64,000 bases of DNA, from assembly GCF_041734735.1 (NCBI RefSeq), contig NC_134878.1:40732329-40796328 (forward strand), in the 5' to 3' direction. A program made the position numbers and the translations under genes. This stretch comes from Babylonia areolata. Lineage: Eukaryota > Mollusca > Gastropoda > Neogastropoda > Buccinidae. Below, piece by piece: positions 1 through 11,449 of the stretch (position 1 is the first letter of the stretch; the number at the start of each line of letters is the position of its first letter). The notes beneath the pieces were generated by a model. That model did not search any database and was not told the origin of the DNA. It saw nothing but the letters and a program-made list of their open reading frames with translations.

Positions 1-964
1 AGGCTATTCAGACATGTCTCAGAAGCAGTTTATGTTTGTGTCAACATTGTGTACTTTTGTAAAAAAATAATAGTGGCCTTTTTTTAATATTTGGAAAAGA
101 TTATTTTAGAATAACATATAATGGTTGTTTGTATTTTATTATAAAAGGATTTGCTATTTTTGTGTTCTGATGCACATTGAAATTTGGATTCATTGGAGCC
201 TTAACACATGGTTATAATGTGCATGTAAGGTATGTATGTTTCCTTGTACATTTGTAAAGGTGCTTGATATTATTTGGCTTGTCTCCTTTTGGCGTGGTTG
301 TGCATCAGAGTAATAATGTGTAACTTTACCCAATACTGCCCTGTGATCATGTTCACAAAAGTATGTAAGGTATTGCTTGTGTGATGTCTTTGCAAAGGTA
401 TCGAGTGAAGATTTCATGACATGTGGAATTGAGGCAAGAGTTATCATGTTGAGAGTGATGAAATTGTAATGATGTTCAATTCTCTGTATGACTTGTCAGT
501 GTTTTTTTTGTTTCTTTATAAAGCCAGGAAAAAAACAGCATTTTGGCCACAGAGTAGTTTGTGGAAATAGCTTTTGTTTTTATTGATCAGCAGCAACTTG
601 TCTGAAATATTATTCAGTATATTAATCAGATGCATGAAAAGGTTATTTGGGAAGTGAAGGATGTGAAGATATCTATGGGAGACATTGATAGAAATAGATT
701 GGTATATGAAATGTGCATGCTGATGAAAAGCCATCATGAGAGGATCTGCTGATTTGTATGATCTACACATTTATGATCTCCTACCTTCCAGGCAGGGGAT
801 AACACGTGTACAGAACAACTCAAAACCCATTCAGGAATCCTGTCACAGATTCATGAACTCTGGCTGACATTCGACCTATTGTCTTATATCACTCCTCTCC
901 CTCTCCTCCCCTTCTTCCAATGCTCACAGCATGTATTCTGTCAGTCATAGCCACTTGTTCAAAA
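1..964. other. No gene recognised; AT-rich spacer
   Basis: AT-rich sequence with T-runs and only short ORFs. No splice-bounded coding segment, repeat ends or RNA motif was recognised. It could be intron, intergenic DNA or 3' untranslated sequence. Confidence 0.5.
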
Positions 965-1463
965 ACGCTGTCTGATTGGATAGATGGACTGAATTACCAT
1001 CAAATGGGCTGTCAGTTTTGTCACTGTTGTTGTCAATCATCTTCGTTTTCAAACCAATCATCAGACAAGAGAGATCCTTCTCCATCGTGGAAGCTGTCCA
1101 TAACCACAAGCAGAGATTTCAAAATTGTGTAAATTTGCTGACTGTGACTGCCTCCTTTACTGGACACAGTTTTCAATGCCTTTTTTTGCACATGATGTGT
1201 ATCACGCGCATATCATGTGGTCAGTTATCAAATTATTATTGAGTAGAAAGGGGTCTTCTGCCTGATGAATGTTCATTTAAATAATAATTTTATAATCCAG
1301 ACACATCAAAATAACTGTTCAGAGTCTGTTTATGTGAATTGAACCAAACTCATTGAAGGAAAAATCAGAACATATGCAGGACGTCAGTGGACGTCTTATA
1401 AGCACTATGGCAATACTTTTTGTAGGATGTCATTTGATGTCTTATAGGCACTCTACTGGTTAA
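965..1463 (+). repeat. Dispersed repeat R2, copy 1
   Basis: About 500 bases that match 15692-16193 in the same orientation. Shared stretches include 'gatagatggactga' near the left end, 'cctgatgaatg', 'cagagtctgt', 'caggac(g/a)tcagtggacgt' and 'cttataggcact'. Both copies end in 'actggTTAA', and the TTAA plus the repeated 'cttataagcac/cttataggcac' motif suggest a decayed TTAA-targeting DNA transposon derivative. No matching left terminus is visible, so the class is uncertain. Confidence 0.6.
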
Positions 1464-2411
1464 GCAGAATGGCTGGTGTCCTCAGCATGTCCTAGTCTTA
1501 TTTGCCCTAAGGAGCTAAATCGTTTGGATACTGTATCATAAACTGTGTTTTGCGGGTTTTTTCTTAGTGTTTTTTTGTAGATGTGACAGTTTTGTGTTGA
1601 CGCGGTTGAGCACTTGCATGGTTTGACAGTCCTGATATGGCCTGTGCAGTCGGCTGGACTATAAGCAACAATAAACTAATAAACCAATAAGTCTGAATAA
1701 CTGCATGGTGGTAGGGAAGAGCTTCAACTCAGGCTATTACTCAGATTTGTTTGAAAATGCCCATGCTTATTGTATGCATTCTCTATGTTGAAGATAGTAA
1801 GGAATAAACTTTTTTTCTTTTTTCTTTTTTTTGCTGCCCCATCATCTGCACTGTTTCAATGGCATTGCTCCCACGCCACTCATTTAGATTCCCCCATACA
1901 TGGCCACACCTGGGTTCGTCCGTCACAGTTCCAGCGTCGGCAGTCCGCAGGGAACCATTGATGTTAGGTTGCCAGGAGGCCACACGCCAGAGGAGACCCT
2001 GCTGAGTCACTTCGGTGGTGTTCTGTGGTGCCTGTTTTGATTCAACATACTTAGGACACCACCTACTAAGCCCGCTACTAACGAAAATAATGGCTTAGTC
2101 GTGGAGCCAGACTGAGTGAGCATCCCTCCTAGAGTGGAGTCTGCCACTATGTCCCTCAAACAACAGGCCCCCATGAATCTGCCGACACTGAAGACATTGA
2201 CAGGACTCACCCCAAGCACAGAAGCGGAGGGGTATCCAAACTGAGGTCACCATGAGAGCAGGGCATGAAAGGCCACAGACTTTGGGACTGATTTGTTTTT
2301 TATATTGATGATGATGGAGGAGGAGGATGACGATGATGATGACAATGTTGCTATGGAGGTCCATTTTGGTTTGGGACTGCATGACAAGGCTGTCATAATG
2401 ATATCCCGGTG
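1464..2411. other. Spacer with a GC-richer block
   Basis: AT-rich at first. From about 1840 to 2290 composition shifts to mixed, GC-richer sequence with no sustained ORF, then a short GAT/GAG-rich simple tract (about 2306-2346). The block may be a dispersed repeat or exon remnant, but no second copy lies in the window and I cannot classify it. Confidence 0.35.
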
Positions 2412-3080
2412 TTAACTCCTTCCGGACGAAGGAATGCTCACGCATTCCTGCACAAAACGTATTCGGTTTTGGACGAAGGAATGGAATAGCATTCTCCGAA
2501 AATAAAATTCCATCATGCACTGTACACGTGATTTTGTGATTAGCCAAGCAGAGTGCACTATTCTGGGTCACTCCACAATCAAACAGTATGATTGGTTAGT
2601 CTGGGATGTGTGGCCTGTCTCGCACACACGCTGACAAAGTCACTGACCGGTCGTCTGCTCGCGTGCCAGCCTGTTAGCAAAGTGGCCTCTTCTCAGAATG
2701 TTGTGAAGCGAACAAGGCAGTGACGGCAATGTTTTAGGGTTGCCGAAGTACTTGAAATGCTACAAACTGAAGGGTCGGACATTGAAGAGGTGGATGATGA
2801 CGAAGAAGAAAGCGAATTTAATGCAGAAAGCGAGCATGGGTATGGTGATTCGGGGTGAAAAATTGGCAGTATTTTCTACATATGGCAAAACTGTAAAAAT
2901 AAGATGAGAAATTTGATTTTTTTTTTATATGTAATAGCTCAACACGTAATAAACCAGTTCTGAAAGTTTCATTTTCTTACACAGTATTTTGTATTTTTTG
3001 TAATTTTTTTCCAAACCCTTACAAATGGGCCGTCTGTGGGGAAAAGCAAGTGAGAAAACTTGTCGTCCCGAGTGAGTTAA
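2412..3080 (+). mobile_element. piggyBac-like derivative flanked by TTAA
   Basis: A TTAA tetranucleotide bounds each side (2412-2415 and 3077-3080), as expected for piggyBac target duplication. Just inside, one end reads TTAACTCcttccggac and the complement of the other TTAACTCactcgggac, a short imperfect inverted repeat. An acidic reading frame at 2733-2858 resembles the N-terminal region of piggyBac transposases. At 669 bp it is far shorter than an autonomous element (usually over 2 kb), so it is an internally deleted, non-autonomous copy. Kolobok elements also use TTAA and are the main alternative. Confidence 0.6.
2733..2858 (+). pseudogene. piggyBac transposase N-terminal remnant
   Basis: An open frame of about 41 codons reads FRVAEVLEMLQ, then TEGSDIEEV, then an acidic run DDDEEESEF, and stops at TGA 2856-2858. 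A hydrophobic helix followed by an Asp/Glu-rich stretch is typical of the start of piggyBac transposases and PGBD proteins. No start codon lies in frame nearby (TGA at 2721) and no DDD catalytic core follows. It is a coding relic inside the TTAA-flanked element, not a gene. Confidence 0.5.
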
Positions 3081-3327
3081 CCAGGCCCGAGAGATACAGA
3101 CACTTGCTGTGTTGGTCAGGTAATTAGAGCAACACACCCGAAGACACATCCTTGAAGTGGATGACACTCGACTGTGTGGTCCCAGTCTCCCCATTTAAGC
3201 CCACAGCACACTCAACTCTGGGTAGGAGCTGGCCATGGGCCGAAAAACCCCACCTCCGTTGGGATTCGAATCTGCGTCCTCCCAGCCATCAGTCCGCGAT
3301 GCTAACCACTTCGCCACGGCGGCTGGT
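3081..3327 (-). mobile_element. tRNA-derived SINE
   Basis: Read on the minus strand from about 3327, the head has an A-box-like TGGCGAAGTGG and a B box GATTCGAATCC about 40 bases on, the internal RNA polymerase III promoter of a tRNA-derived SINE. The body continues to about 3081, where it meets the TTAA of the piggyBac-like element. That element may have landed in the SINE tail. No anticodon stem-loop good enough for a working tRNA is seen. Confidence 0.65.
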
Positions 3328-3780
3328 AAGGAATAAACATTGTACAGTCAGATCTTAAAGTGAGAGTTGAGTAGTACCTTGTTATTTTTCATTTTTGACG
3401 GGTTGCTTGGTTAATAATCCATGTCTAGAGGTCATATTTAGGGTGAGGTCTTTGCTAGTCCTGTAAGATCTGTTGCACACTGTGTATTCCCTACATCAGA
3501 CAGCAGCAAGGCCAGTTCTTCATCCAAGAGAAGAGCAAAATTTGTAGATGTAGATATAAATATCTGTCTGTCTATCTATCTAGATTTTTTGATAGTAATT
3601 AGAAAAGTGAGTGAGGTGAAGAGAAGGGAAATATTTAGCAATAAATTGTACTAATTCATAAGGTGCTACCAAACTTCACACAACTTCTGAAATCAACAAG
3701 GGTTACAATATTTCTTTTGTAACTTTAAATCAAAATACAGAAATAGAATGACAGCTCTTGTTGATGCTGAAGGTTGTGGG
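3328..3780. other. No gene recognised
   Basis: AT-rich sequence with a short (TCTA)n-like tract near 3570. If the 3781-3943 exon is real, the right-hand part would be its 3' untranslated region on the minus strand. Confidence 0.4.
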
Positions 3781-3943
3781 CTATCTTCTTGATTCAGATG
3801 TCTGCCACTTTGTCCAGACTGGTGCCAATTTCATCTCCTCCACTTTCCCAAGAATTATCAGATGAGTCAAATCATCATTGTCTGGGTTGAAATCACCATC
3901 ACAGTTCATCATAATGTCATTGAGCTCTTCCTGAGCAGTAAGC
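3781..3943 (-). CDS. Candidate terminal coding exon, unknown gene
   Basis: On the minus strand a pyrimidine-containing acceptor (…gtctgcacag) is followed by about 54 codons ending in TAG at 3783-3781. The peptide begins LTAQEELNDIMMNCDGD, then FNPDNDDLTHLIILGKVEE, and ends PVWTKWQTSESRR. It is acidic, non-repetitive and lacks the low-complexity look of random AT-rich ORFs, which is why I treat it as a probable last exon. Two bases would come from the upstream exon, which would lie to the right; I could not find it. I do not recognise the family. Confidence 0.35.
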
Positions 3944-4221
3944 CTGTGCAGACAATTTGCTATACTGATGCAGAAAACCCCCAAAAAACAACACACTAAT
4001 CATCCAGTTTTGATTTTTGGAGTTGAACTTCTCGTGCATGTGAGGAAGGAAGTTTAATTCCAGTTACTTACCTTCCCCAGCAGTTTAATACATAACAAGA
4101 GAGGCAAGGCCTTCAAGACACTTGTGATACACTTAAAAAAAAAAAAAAATCTAATCGTTAAAATGTGTTCTGTATTTGTTATTATAAAGCTTCGGTTTAA
4201 AAAAAAAAAAAAAGTCCTAAC

Positions 4222-4284
4222 CAGATTCGAACCCCGCGTGTTCGGATGAGAAGAAACTGTCTTACCCATTACGCTATCGTGGCT
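4222..4284 (-). promoter_or_regulatory. tRNA-like pol III promoter head in R1
   Basis: On the minus strand 'tagcgtaatgggtaag' resembles an A box and 'GGTTCGAATC' is a perfect B box about 35 bases later. Equivalent segments lie at about 38339-38402 and 41218-41281, and a decayed one near 59570-59632. This could make R1 transcribable by RNA polymerase III away from its body. No full cloverleaf is apparent. Confidence 0.5.
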
Positions 4285-4672
4285 CCTTAACTGACGTTCT
4301 AAAATTTAATATTTGAACATACTTTTTCAAAGGGCGATAAATCAATTGCGGTATTCGCAGTGAGAACACGGTTTAAATCATATTATTCTTGTGTATCTTG
4401 GGCCTTCAAAAGGCAATAAAAAATTCTTTTCAAGTCCGCGGTAAAGGAGACATGGCTATCGCCGCAATCACACTGCAACATTCAGCCGTTTTCTCTAGAT
4501 CTAGATAGATGTACAAGTTTAGTTACACCCGCCGGGAATGCAGTACGACATGGTCAATTCAATTTCTCTTTTATGTTCATTCTAGTTTTATAGTTTTAAA
4601 GTTGATATGAAAATTTAGTATTTTGTTAAACTAATAACATGTGGTTTGTCCGTAGGGATTGACGAGGACCAT

Positions 4673-6890
4673 CTAGTCATCCTGGGGGTGGGTGGGTTGG
4701 GCTCTGTGGGTGCGCAGATGACTGGTCAGGCCAGTTTGCGCCCGGAAGATTTTGACGCAGTGTGGACAGGGGATGGTGGCAGCTATCGGGGATTTGCTGG
4801 CACTGCTTTTCCTGGCCTGTCTGCGTTGCTCTGCTGCAGCGATTCTGTTGGCCTCACAGGATTTGGCGCCTTTGTGGACAGCTGAACGCCACTTTGGTCT
4901 GTCCATTGCATTCAGCTCCCATGTATCATGGCTGATGTTGAAGGCCTTCAGAGAAGCTTTCAGAGTGTCTTTGAAGCGCTTCTTTTGGCCTCCATGGAAG
5001 CGCTTGCCATGTTGGAGTTCGCCATACAGCAGTTTCTTAGGGAGCCGGTGGTCTGGCATGCGAACTACATGGCCTGCCCAGCGCAGCTGGGCCTGCATCA
5101 AGATGGTGTAGATGCTGGGCAAGTTTGCACGAGTGAGCACCTCTGTGTCAGGGATCTTCTCTTGCCACTTTATGCCGAGAAGTTTTCTGAGGCTGGTGGT
5201 GTGGAAGTGGTTCAGCTTTTTGGCGTGGCGTTTGTAGACCATCCATGATTCACATCCATAGAGCAGTGTGGTGAGAACTATGGCCCTGTATACTTTGAGC
5301 TTCGTCTCCAGGGTGATGCCTCTCGTGTTCCAAACGTTCTTATGGAGTCTGCCAAAGGCAGCGCTGGCTTTGGCGAGTCTGGCATTTACCTCGTCGTCGA
5401 TGACAACTGTGCGAGAGAGTGTACTGCCCAGGTATGTGAACTTGTCCACCGCGTTCAGTCGTTGCCCGTTGATGAAAATGTTTGGTTCAACGTAAGGCTT
5501 TCCTGGAGCTGGCTGGTGCATCACCTCAGTCTTCTTTGTGCTGATTGTGAGGCCAAAGTTGTCACAGGCAGCAGAGAACTTGTCGACGCTGTGTTGCATG
5601 TCAACTTCGGAGGCAGCGTTGAGAGCGCAGTCATCAGCAAATAGGAAGTCGTTGACGGTGTCTGTCCTCACCTTGGTTTTTGCTTGAAGCCTCCTGAGTT
5701 TAAAGAGTGAGCCATCTGTGCGGTACCTGATGCCAATGCCTATGTCAGCGTCTCTGAAGGCATCTGTCAGCATGTCTGAAAACATGAGACTGAACAGGGT
5801 GGGGGCAAGAATACACCCTTGCTTGACTCCGTTGGAGACAGGGAATGGTTCTGAAGTCTCTCCGTTGTCTTGGACTTGGGCCAGCATCCCATCGTGTAGT
5901 TGCCGTATGATGGTGATGAACTTTCTGGGGATCCATACTTCGCCATGATTCTTCAAAGGCCATCTCTGCTAACAGTATCGAAGGCCTTGGTCAGATCAAC
6001 ATAGGTGGAGTAAAGGTCGGACAGCAAACACCATGTCGATAGTCCCCCGTTCTTTCCGGAAGCCACACTGGCTCTCTGGTAGGAGACCTTGCTCAAGGTG
6101 CACTATGAGACGGTTGAGTAGCACTCTGGCCAGTCTTGCCTGCGACGGACAGCAGGGATATTCCACGATGGTTGTCACAGGCCTGACGATTTCCTTTGCG
6201 CTTGTACAGGTGTATGATGGAAGTGTCTTTGAAGCCCTGTGGAACTGCCTCATGCTGCCAGATGAGCTGGAACAGCTGATGAAGCTTCTCAGTCAGCGCC
6301 ATACCACCTTCTTTGTAGACCTCAGCTGGAATGGAGTCTGAGTCAGGGGCTTTGCCATTGGATAGCAGACAGATAGCTTTCTGGGTCTCCTCCAAAGTTG
6401 GAATGGCATCCAATGACTCACTGACTGGCACCTGGGGGAGTCGGTTGATGGCTTCATCATTGATGGTGGAAGGGCGGTTCAGTACGCTGTCAAAGTGTTC
6501 AGCCCATCTCTCAAGGATCCCGTCCTTGTCAGTGATTAAGGTAGAACCATCAGCACTGAGGAGTGGAGCAGATCCGGAGGTGGTGGGACCGTAGACTTCT
6601 TTCAGGCCATTATAGAAGTTCTTCATGTCGTTCCTGTCTGCAAAGCCCTGGATCTCATCAGCTCTGTTGCTCAACCAGGAATCCTGCATCTGCCGCAGCT
6701 TCCGCTGGATGGTGCTGCGTGCACTCTTCAGTATGTCTTTCTTTGACTGTGACTTGGGATCTTCAATATGAGCTCTGTAGGCTTGGCGTTTGTCTTCCAG
6801 CAGCTGCTTGATCTCAGTGCAGTTCTCATCAAACCAGTCTTTGTGCTTCCTGGCAGAAGGCCCAAGGCACTCCATGGCAGTGTTGTACAC
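4673..6890 (-). pseudogene. LINE reverse transcriptase and zinc-finger tail
   Basis: Frames at 6890-6093 and 5956-4673 encode RT fingers (GKAPDSDSIPAEVYKEGG), the YKRKGNRQACDNHRGISLLS motif, then VKQGCILAPTLFSLM, the catalytic FLFADDCAL (motif C) and FTYLGSTLSR. The C-terminus (about residues 395-418 of the second frame) has CPHC…H…H spacing, a zinc-finger-like element with a nucleic-acid binding role. Part of RT motifs 2-3 falls in a disrupted segment at about 5960-6250. Confidence 0.85.
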
Positions 6891-6908
6891 CGTCTCATGC
6901 AGTGCGCC

Positions 6909-7846
6909 TCATGCTGCCTCCACATTCTGGTTGTCCAGCACGGTGGACTCAAGGCGTTCCTTCAGGGTGTCAGCAAAGCTCTGCTTGATGTTGCCTAGCT
7001 CCAGCTTGTTGACATTCAGGCGTTTGGGTGCTTTCATGCCCTGAGGCCATCTCTTGGGCTGGATGCGGAGGTTGAGTTTGGAGACGATAAGGCGGTGGTC
7101 TGTCCAGCACTCAGAACCGCACATGGCCCTCGTGACTCGTACGTCCTGCCTGTCCCTCTTCCTGACAATGATGTAGTCGATGAGATGCCAGTGCCCAGAG
7201 CGAGGATGCATCCATGACGTCCTGTTACGGGTAGGGAGGCAGAAGACGGTGTTTGTGATAAGAAGGTTGTGCTCAGCACATGTCTGGAGAAGTAGTTGAC
7301 CATTGCAATTACAGTTACCAACCCCATGCTTCCCAATCACGTCTTCCCAGGAGGTGCTGTCACAGCCAACTCTCACGTTAAAGTCACCAAGAATGATGAG
7401 CTTGTCTGCGTTGGGAACAGTGGTGATAACAGTGTTCAGGTCCTCGTAGAACTTGTCCTTGATCTCATCCGGGTTGGTCATGGTGGGCGCGTAGGCGCTG
7501 ACAATGGTGGTAAACTTCTTCCCGTTGCATGAAGGGAGTTTCATCATCATCAGGCGATCGTTCACTCCTTTCGGGGGGCCAGCCAGCTTGCCAACGAGGG
7601 TTGTCTTCACTGCAAAGCCAACTTCAGCCTCACGTCTCTCTTAGGTCCGCGACCACTCCAAAAGAAGGTGTAGCCTGCGCCTCGCTCACAGAGTTCACCT
7701 TCTTCTGCCAGTCTGGTCTCACTTAAGGCAGCAATGTCGATGTTGTACCTGGCTAGTTCACTCGCAATGAGTACTGTGCGTCTCTGTGGTCTGTCTGAGT
7801 CGCCTCTGTCCAGAAGCGTACGCACGTTCCATGTGGCAATGGTCAA
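6909..7846 (-). pseudogene. LINE endonuclease domain
   Basis: The frame from 7846 starts MTIATWNVRTLLDRGDS and reaches ALSETRLAEEG, the N-terminal strand and the catalytic Glu motif of APE-type endonucleases. The next frame (7610-6909) has ILGDFNVRVG (the GDFN motif), a SWMHPRSGHWHLIDYI stretch and TDHRLIVSKL, matching the terminal DH motif. The enzyme would nick target DNA to prime reverse transcription. A frame shift near 7610 separates the two parts. Confidence 0.8.
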
Positions 7847-9691
7847 TGGGGTGCTCCTTGTTTTCTTCTTTCTTTCCTTTGTGTGTCGACCGCTTGAGTA
7901 GGGTCCCCGTCAGCCGCGGTATGCTGACTAGGGTGGTGTGGAGCAGGCAATGTTTAGGGCACCTTTTCTAGCCCCTTCCTCATGCCATGGAGGTGAGCAT
8001 TGCTGTCCTGAAGAGGGCTGCTCAGTTGCTCAGGGGGCTGCCGATCTCCACCGCTGCTCCAGTCGGTGAAAAACGACCCTATGGCCTGAACCGCCTGTGT
8101 GCAGGTCTGCGGCTATGACTGCCAGTGTACCCACACCTGTCGCTTCGTCGCTCGCTTGTTGCCACAGGGCTTGGGGAAAATGATGGTATGGGATGAAGGA
8201 TGACTGATGACTTGCGCGATGACTTTGTTTATAGTGAGGAGGAGTTGCGCACCGTTGACCTCACTCTCTTGTCCGAGACCGTCTGTATCCAGTGGCAAGA
8301 CGAGGTCAAGACGACTAGAGATGGAAACGGATGCAGTGGATGACCAGGATGTCCTGTGTGCCTCATCCTGCCCTCAGCACTCCACAGTGCTCTGCTGCAA
8401 CCACCTTCCTCTCCGTTGAACCATGAAGGTTTCTTCCGCAGAGTCCGCCGGATCCAGTCTTCACATGCTTGGGTAGACAGGCCCTAACTCACCGACGGTT
8501 TGAGACCTGTCGGCTACTCTCACCTAGTTTAGCCAGCCTGTCAAAGCCGTTGCCCGGGGGTTGGGCGCTGCCGCATGCTAGCAGCTTCTAGGACCCATAG
8601 GTGAGAGCTGGGTGCCGGTGGGAACCAATAGACCAATAGAGGATGAACCACTCCTGGAAGAGCGTGACAAACCCCCCCTCAAGAGGTACTACCCCTCCCG
8701 TACAAGTACAAGTACTTCTAAACGTCGTAAAAAGTGAAAAGGACTTCATTTTGAGAAAAGTCAAGACTGGAATATTTTTTTTGTTTCATCGTGATCAAGG
8801 GTATTAACTCGCATGGTTTACAATTTTTAACTGTGAATTCCGACTGATTCTGTGGATATTTTTATGGCAGTTTGGGGCATAATCCAGTAAGTGATGAGGT
8901 GTTCACAAATCTTTCTCTGAATAAATATTTAACAGTCTCCTTCTCCAACTTTCCATTACGTGTTATCGTGTATTGTCCAATGAATATAGGATTGAACGGG
9001 CAGGTCAACAACTTGAAACAAAATGGCGTCGTTCGCGTTCACGAAGAATATGAGCACGTGCTTTGAATGTGTATAAATATGTGTACGCAACTGATTTTTG
9101 CCCATGACCTTCAGGGCTCAGCCACTAGATCTGTAAAGTCCACTCGTCGTATTGATTTTAGTATTTTCCGAAAAAGACCACTTGTGCGAATGAACATCGT
9201 GAAAGCCCTGTACACTGAGAGTAAAACACACAAGCTTTTTATGTATTGACTATAATTTCAAAATGTAATGTTTAAAATGAGAAAGATCAGTTTAAAGCAA
9301 ATTAAGTCCCCTAGCATTAATTACAGATTAATTTCCCTTTTTTACTATCTGCACCAAAACGTTTGCAAAATAAATAAAACTTCAATGCTTAGCAAAAGAA
9401 GTTCCTGTTTGAACAAAAAATGATAATAATGACTGCTCTTGTTGTTGGGTCAGAATATCAGATCAAAGTGCCCAAGTTTAGAGAATACAAAAAATATAAA
9501 TATAGCAGTAAATGCAGTTTGCATATAATTTGACTGCTTTTTTTTTTTTTTTGTTTTTTTTTGTGCCCATCCCAGAGGTGCAATATTGTTTCAAACAAGA
9601 TGACTGGAAAGAACTGAATTTAATTAAACCTAATTTGGTGTCAACTGACAAAGTATTTGCAGAGAAAATGTCAATGTTAAAGTTTACCACG

Positions 9692-9716
9692 GACACACAG
9701 ACACACACACACATAG

Positions 9717-9743
<27 letters not shown>
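9692..9743 (+). repeat. (CA)n microsatellite inside R1 copy A
   Basis: Imperfect CACA tract with CAGACA interruptions, directly before 'accgaacaccgggttaaaac'. The same tract at the same place occurs in copies B (about 39757-39792), C (about 42615-42640) and D (about 62693-62727), so it was carried with the repeat and then changed length. Confidence 0.85.
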
Positions 9744-9747
<4 letters not shown>

Positions 9748-9898
9748 ACCGAACACCGGGTTAAAACATAGACTCACTTTGTTTACACAAGTGAGTCAAA
9801 AATGAGCTGAAGAACCGGTTTAAAGTGAACAGGTTCCTTCAAAGGCGTGACTGTTCGTCGGGTTCAGGTGGAAAATGGCGAGGAAGGTTGACTGAGTT

Positions 9899-10029
9899 TA
9901 TAACAGCATTCAGCTTAAGAAGTCCTTTGTAGCTTCCTTGCCTCTTTGTTCAGCCATGACAACTGCTCTTGCATCATTTCTAGTTTTATGTCATGACATC
10001 TTTTATGTCATAGAATGTTCACTGCTATA
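9899..10029 (-). repeat. LTR (3' side of the fossil)
   Basis: Direct repeat of 11450-11584, with shared blocks such as 'cttccttgcctctt' and 'cagccatgac'. It lies next to a purine-rich tract on the minus strand (…acaaagagga), as expected for a 3' LTR. Confidence 0.85.
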
Positions 10030-11449
10030 TCCTCTTTGTCACAAAAGAAGACATGTGCTTTCAAAGTTTATAGCACTTAGTTGTGTTGATAAATATTAAT
10101 CTTTGGAATCAAAGTTGAGCAATTATAACACACCTAACACAAACTCAAACTTGTAATGATATTAACTTGAAATCAATAATTAAATTAAACAGTACATGCA
10201 TCTGAACAACAAATTGCAGCACATTCTGTTATTTCTTGTTGTGTCACAGCATTATTCTGTTCCTTGTGTATGTTGATCCGTTTGGTGTTCTCACAATGTA
10301 CAATCTGGGAACACTTGATGCTGATTGCATGGTTGCTGTATCCACTCACTTCCTTTCTCTTTCTGCATGTAGACAGTGTCACCTGGTTTAAGCACAGGTA
10401 GTGGTTGATTTCTTGTGGTCTTTTTGTAAGCTTTTGCTTGCTGTTCCTGCCTTTGCATTGTTGCTTCTTTGACTTGTTCCACTTCATGTACTTTGGGCTT
10501 TAGGTGAGCATCAGTCACTGGTAGTGTACATTGCAGTCGTCTGTTCATCAACAGCTGTGCAGGTGAAGCGCTGTTTGGGAATGGTGTATTCCTGTATTGC
10601 AGCAGAGCAGTGTAGGGGTCTTGACCACAGGATTTGGCTTTTTTCAGCATCCGTTTGATTGTCTTTATGCTTCTTTCTGCCATTGAATTTGACTGATGGT
10701 GCTTTGGGCTGCAAAGAATGTGATGGAATACCCATACTGATGAGAACTTTGCAGATTCACTGCTGCTGTTTTGTGATCCATTGTCATGCTCTGAATTCTC
10801 TTGCTGCCGACGTCTACAAACAAAATGCACTCCAGTGCTATCATCTTCTTTGGTGATCATTTTCATTTGATCTTCTGCTGCTTCCGCTGCTCTGCAGATA
10901 TTTTCTGTCTTTTCTAGGTTTTGATCTTGATTCTTTAACAGTGTCTGCCTGACTTTGTCTGATTTGATGCCACCTACTATTCTGTCTTTGATCAGTGAAT
11001 TTGTCAGTGTTCCAAACTCACAGGACTTGGCTTTGAGCTTCAGGTCTGTAACAAAGCTGTCAAAAGTTTCCCCTTCAGTTTGTTTTCTGTAGAAGATGTG
11101 ACATTCAATAGTGATATTCTTCCAAGGGGCACAGTATTGTTCAAATTTTTGTTGAACGCATTCTAGTGCATGAAAGTTGTCTCGAGGTTTGCAGTTTTGA
11201 GGTCTTGGACACTCTCCTTCTTTCCACTGAAATGTGTTAAAAATGTCAACAGCTTCAGGGCCAATGACATGTAGAAAAGTCATGTACTGTACCTTGCAGC
11301 TTTTGCTTTCTAAACCGCTGGTTGCATGATAGATGCTAAAACGCTGCTGGAAACGTTTCCAGTTGTCTGCCAAGTTCCCTCCAAGTTGAAGATGATCAGG
11401 AGGCTCCAAATGATCCATTGCTTACGTGGATTCTTCTTTTCTGACACCA

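Larger units (their letters stand above)
4642..8702 (-). mobile_element. Near full-length non-LTR retrotransposon (APE-type LINE)
   Basis: About 4.06 kb on the minus strand: a 5' untranslated region of ~850 bases (8702-7847), an AP-type endonuclease region, a reverse transcriptase, and a C-terminal zinc-finger-like tail. The family resembles those annotated as 'craniofacial development protein 2-like' endonuclease plus RT, close to the RTE group; the clade is inferred. The reading frame is interrupted by frame changes near 7610, 6900, 6100-6250 and 5960-6000, so the copy is dead. The empty sites in R1 copies B and C show it interrupts R1 between 'aataacatg' and 'caagtacttct'. Confidence 0.85.
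4097..9802 (+). repeat. Repeat R1 copy A, split by a LINE
   Basis: First of four copies of a ~1.6-kb unit (others at 38211-39848, 41075-42695, 59465-62784). The left part runs 4097-4641 and the right part about 8703-9802; the LINE between them is absent from copies B and C. The unit begins AAGAGAGGCAAGGCCTTCAA, carries a minus-strand tRNA-like head, a long unique body and a (CA)n tract. It ends in a hairpin (ACTCACTT…AAGTGAGT) plus A5. A right-half motif (AAGTGAGTC) is complementary to GACTCACTT near the left end. No transposase or RT frame is seen, so it is non-autonomous. Confidence 0.8.

Noticed and set aside
4222-4284. A true tRNA gene on the minus strand
   Set aside because: The A and B boxes are good but the acceptor and anticodon stems do not pair convincingly, and the same segment recurs in other R1 copies. 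The same reasoning excludes tRNA genes at the SINE heads.
4646-7726. Many plus-strand ORFs of 60-120 codons across the first LINE
   Set aside because: They are antisense shadows of the minus-strand LINE coding region and show no protein-like motifs.
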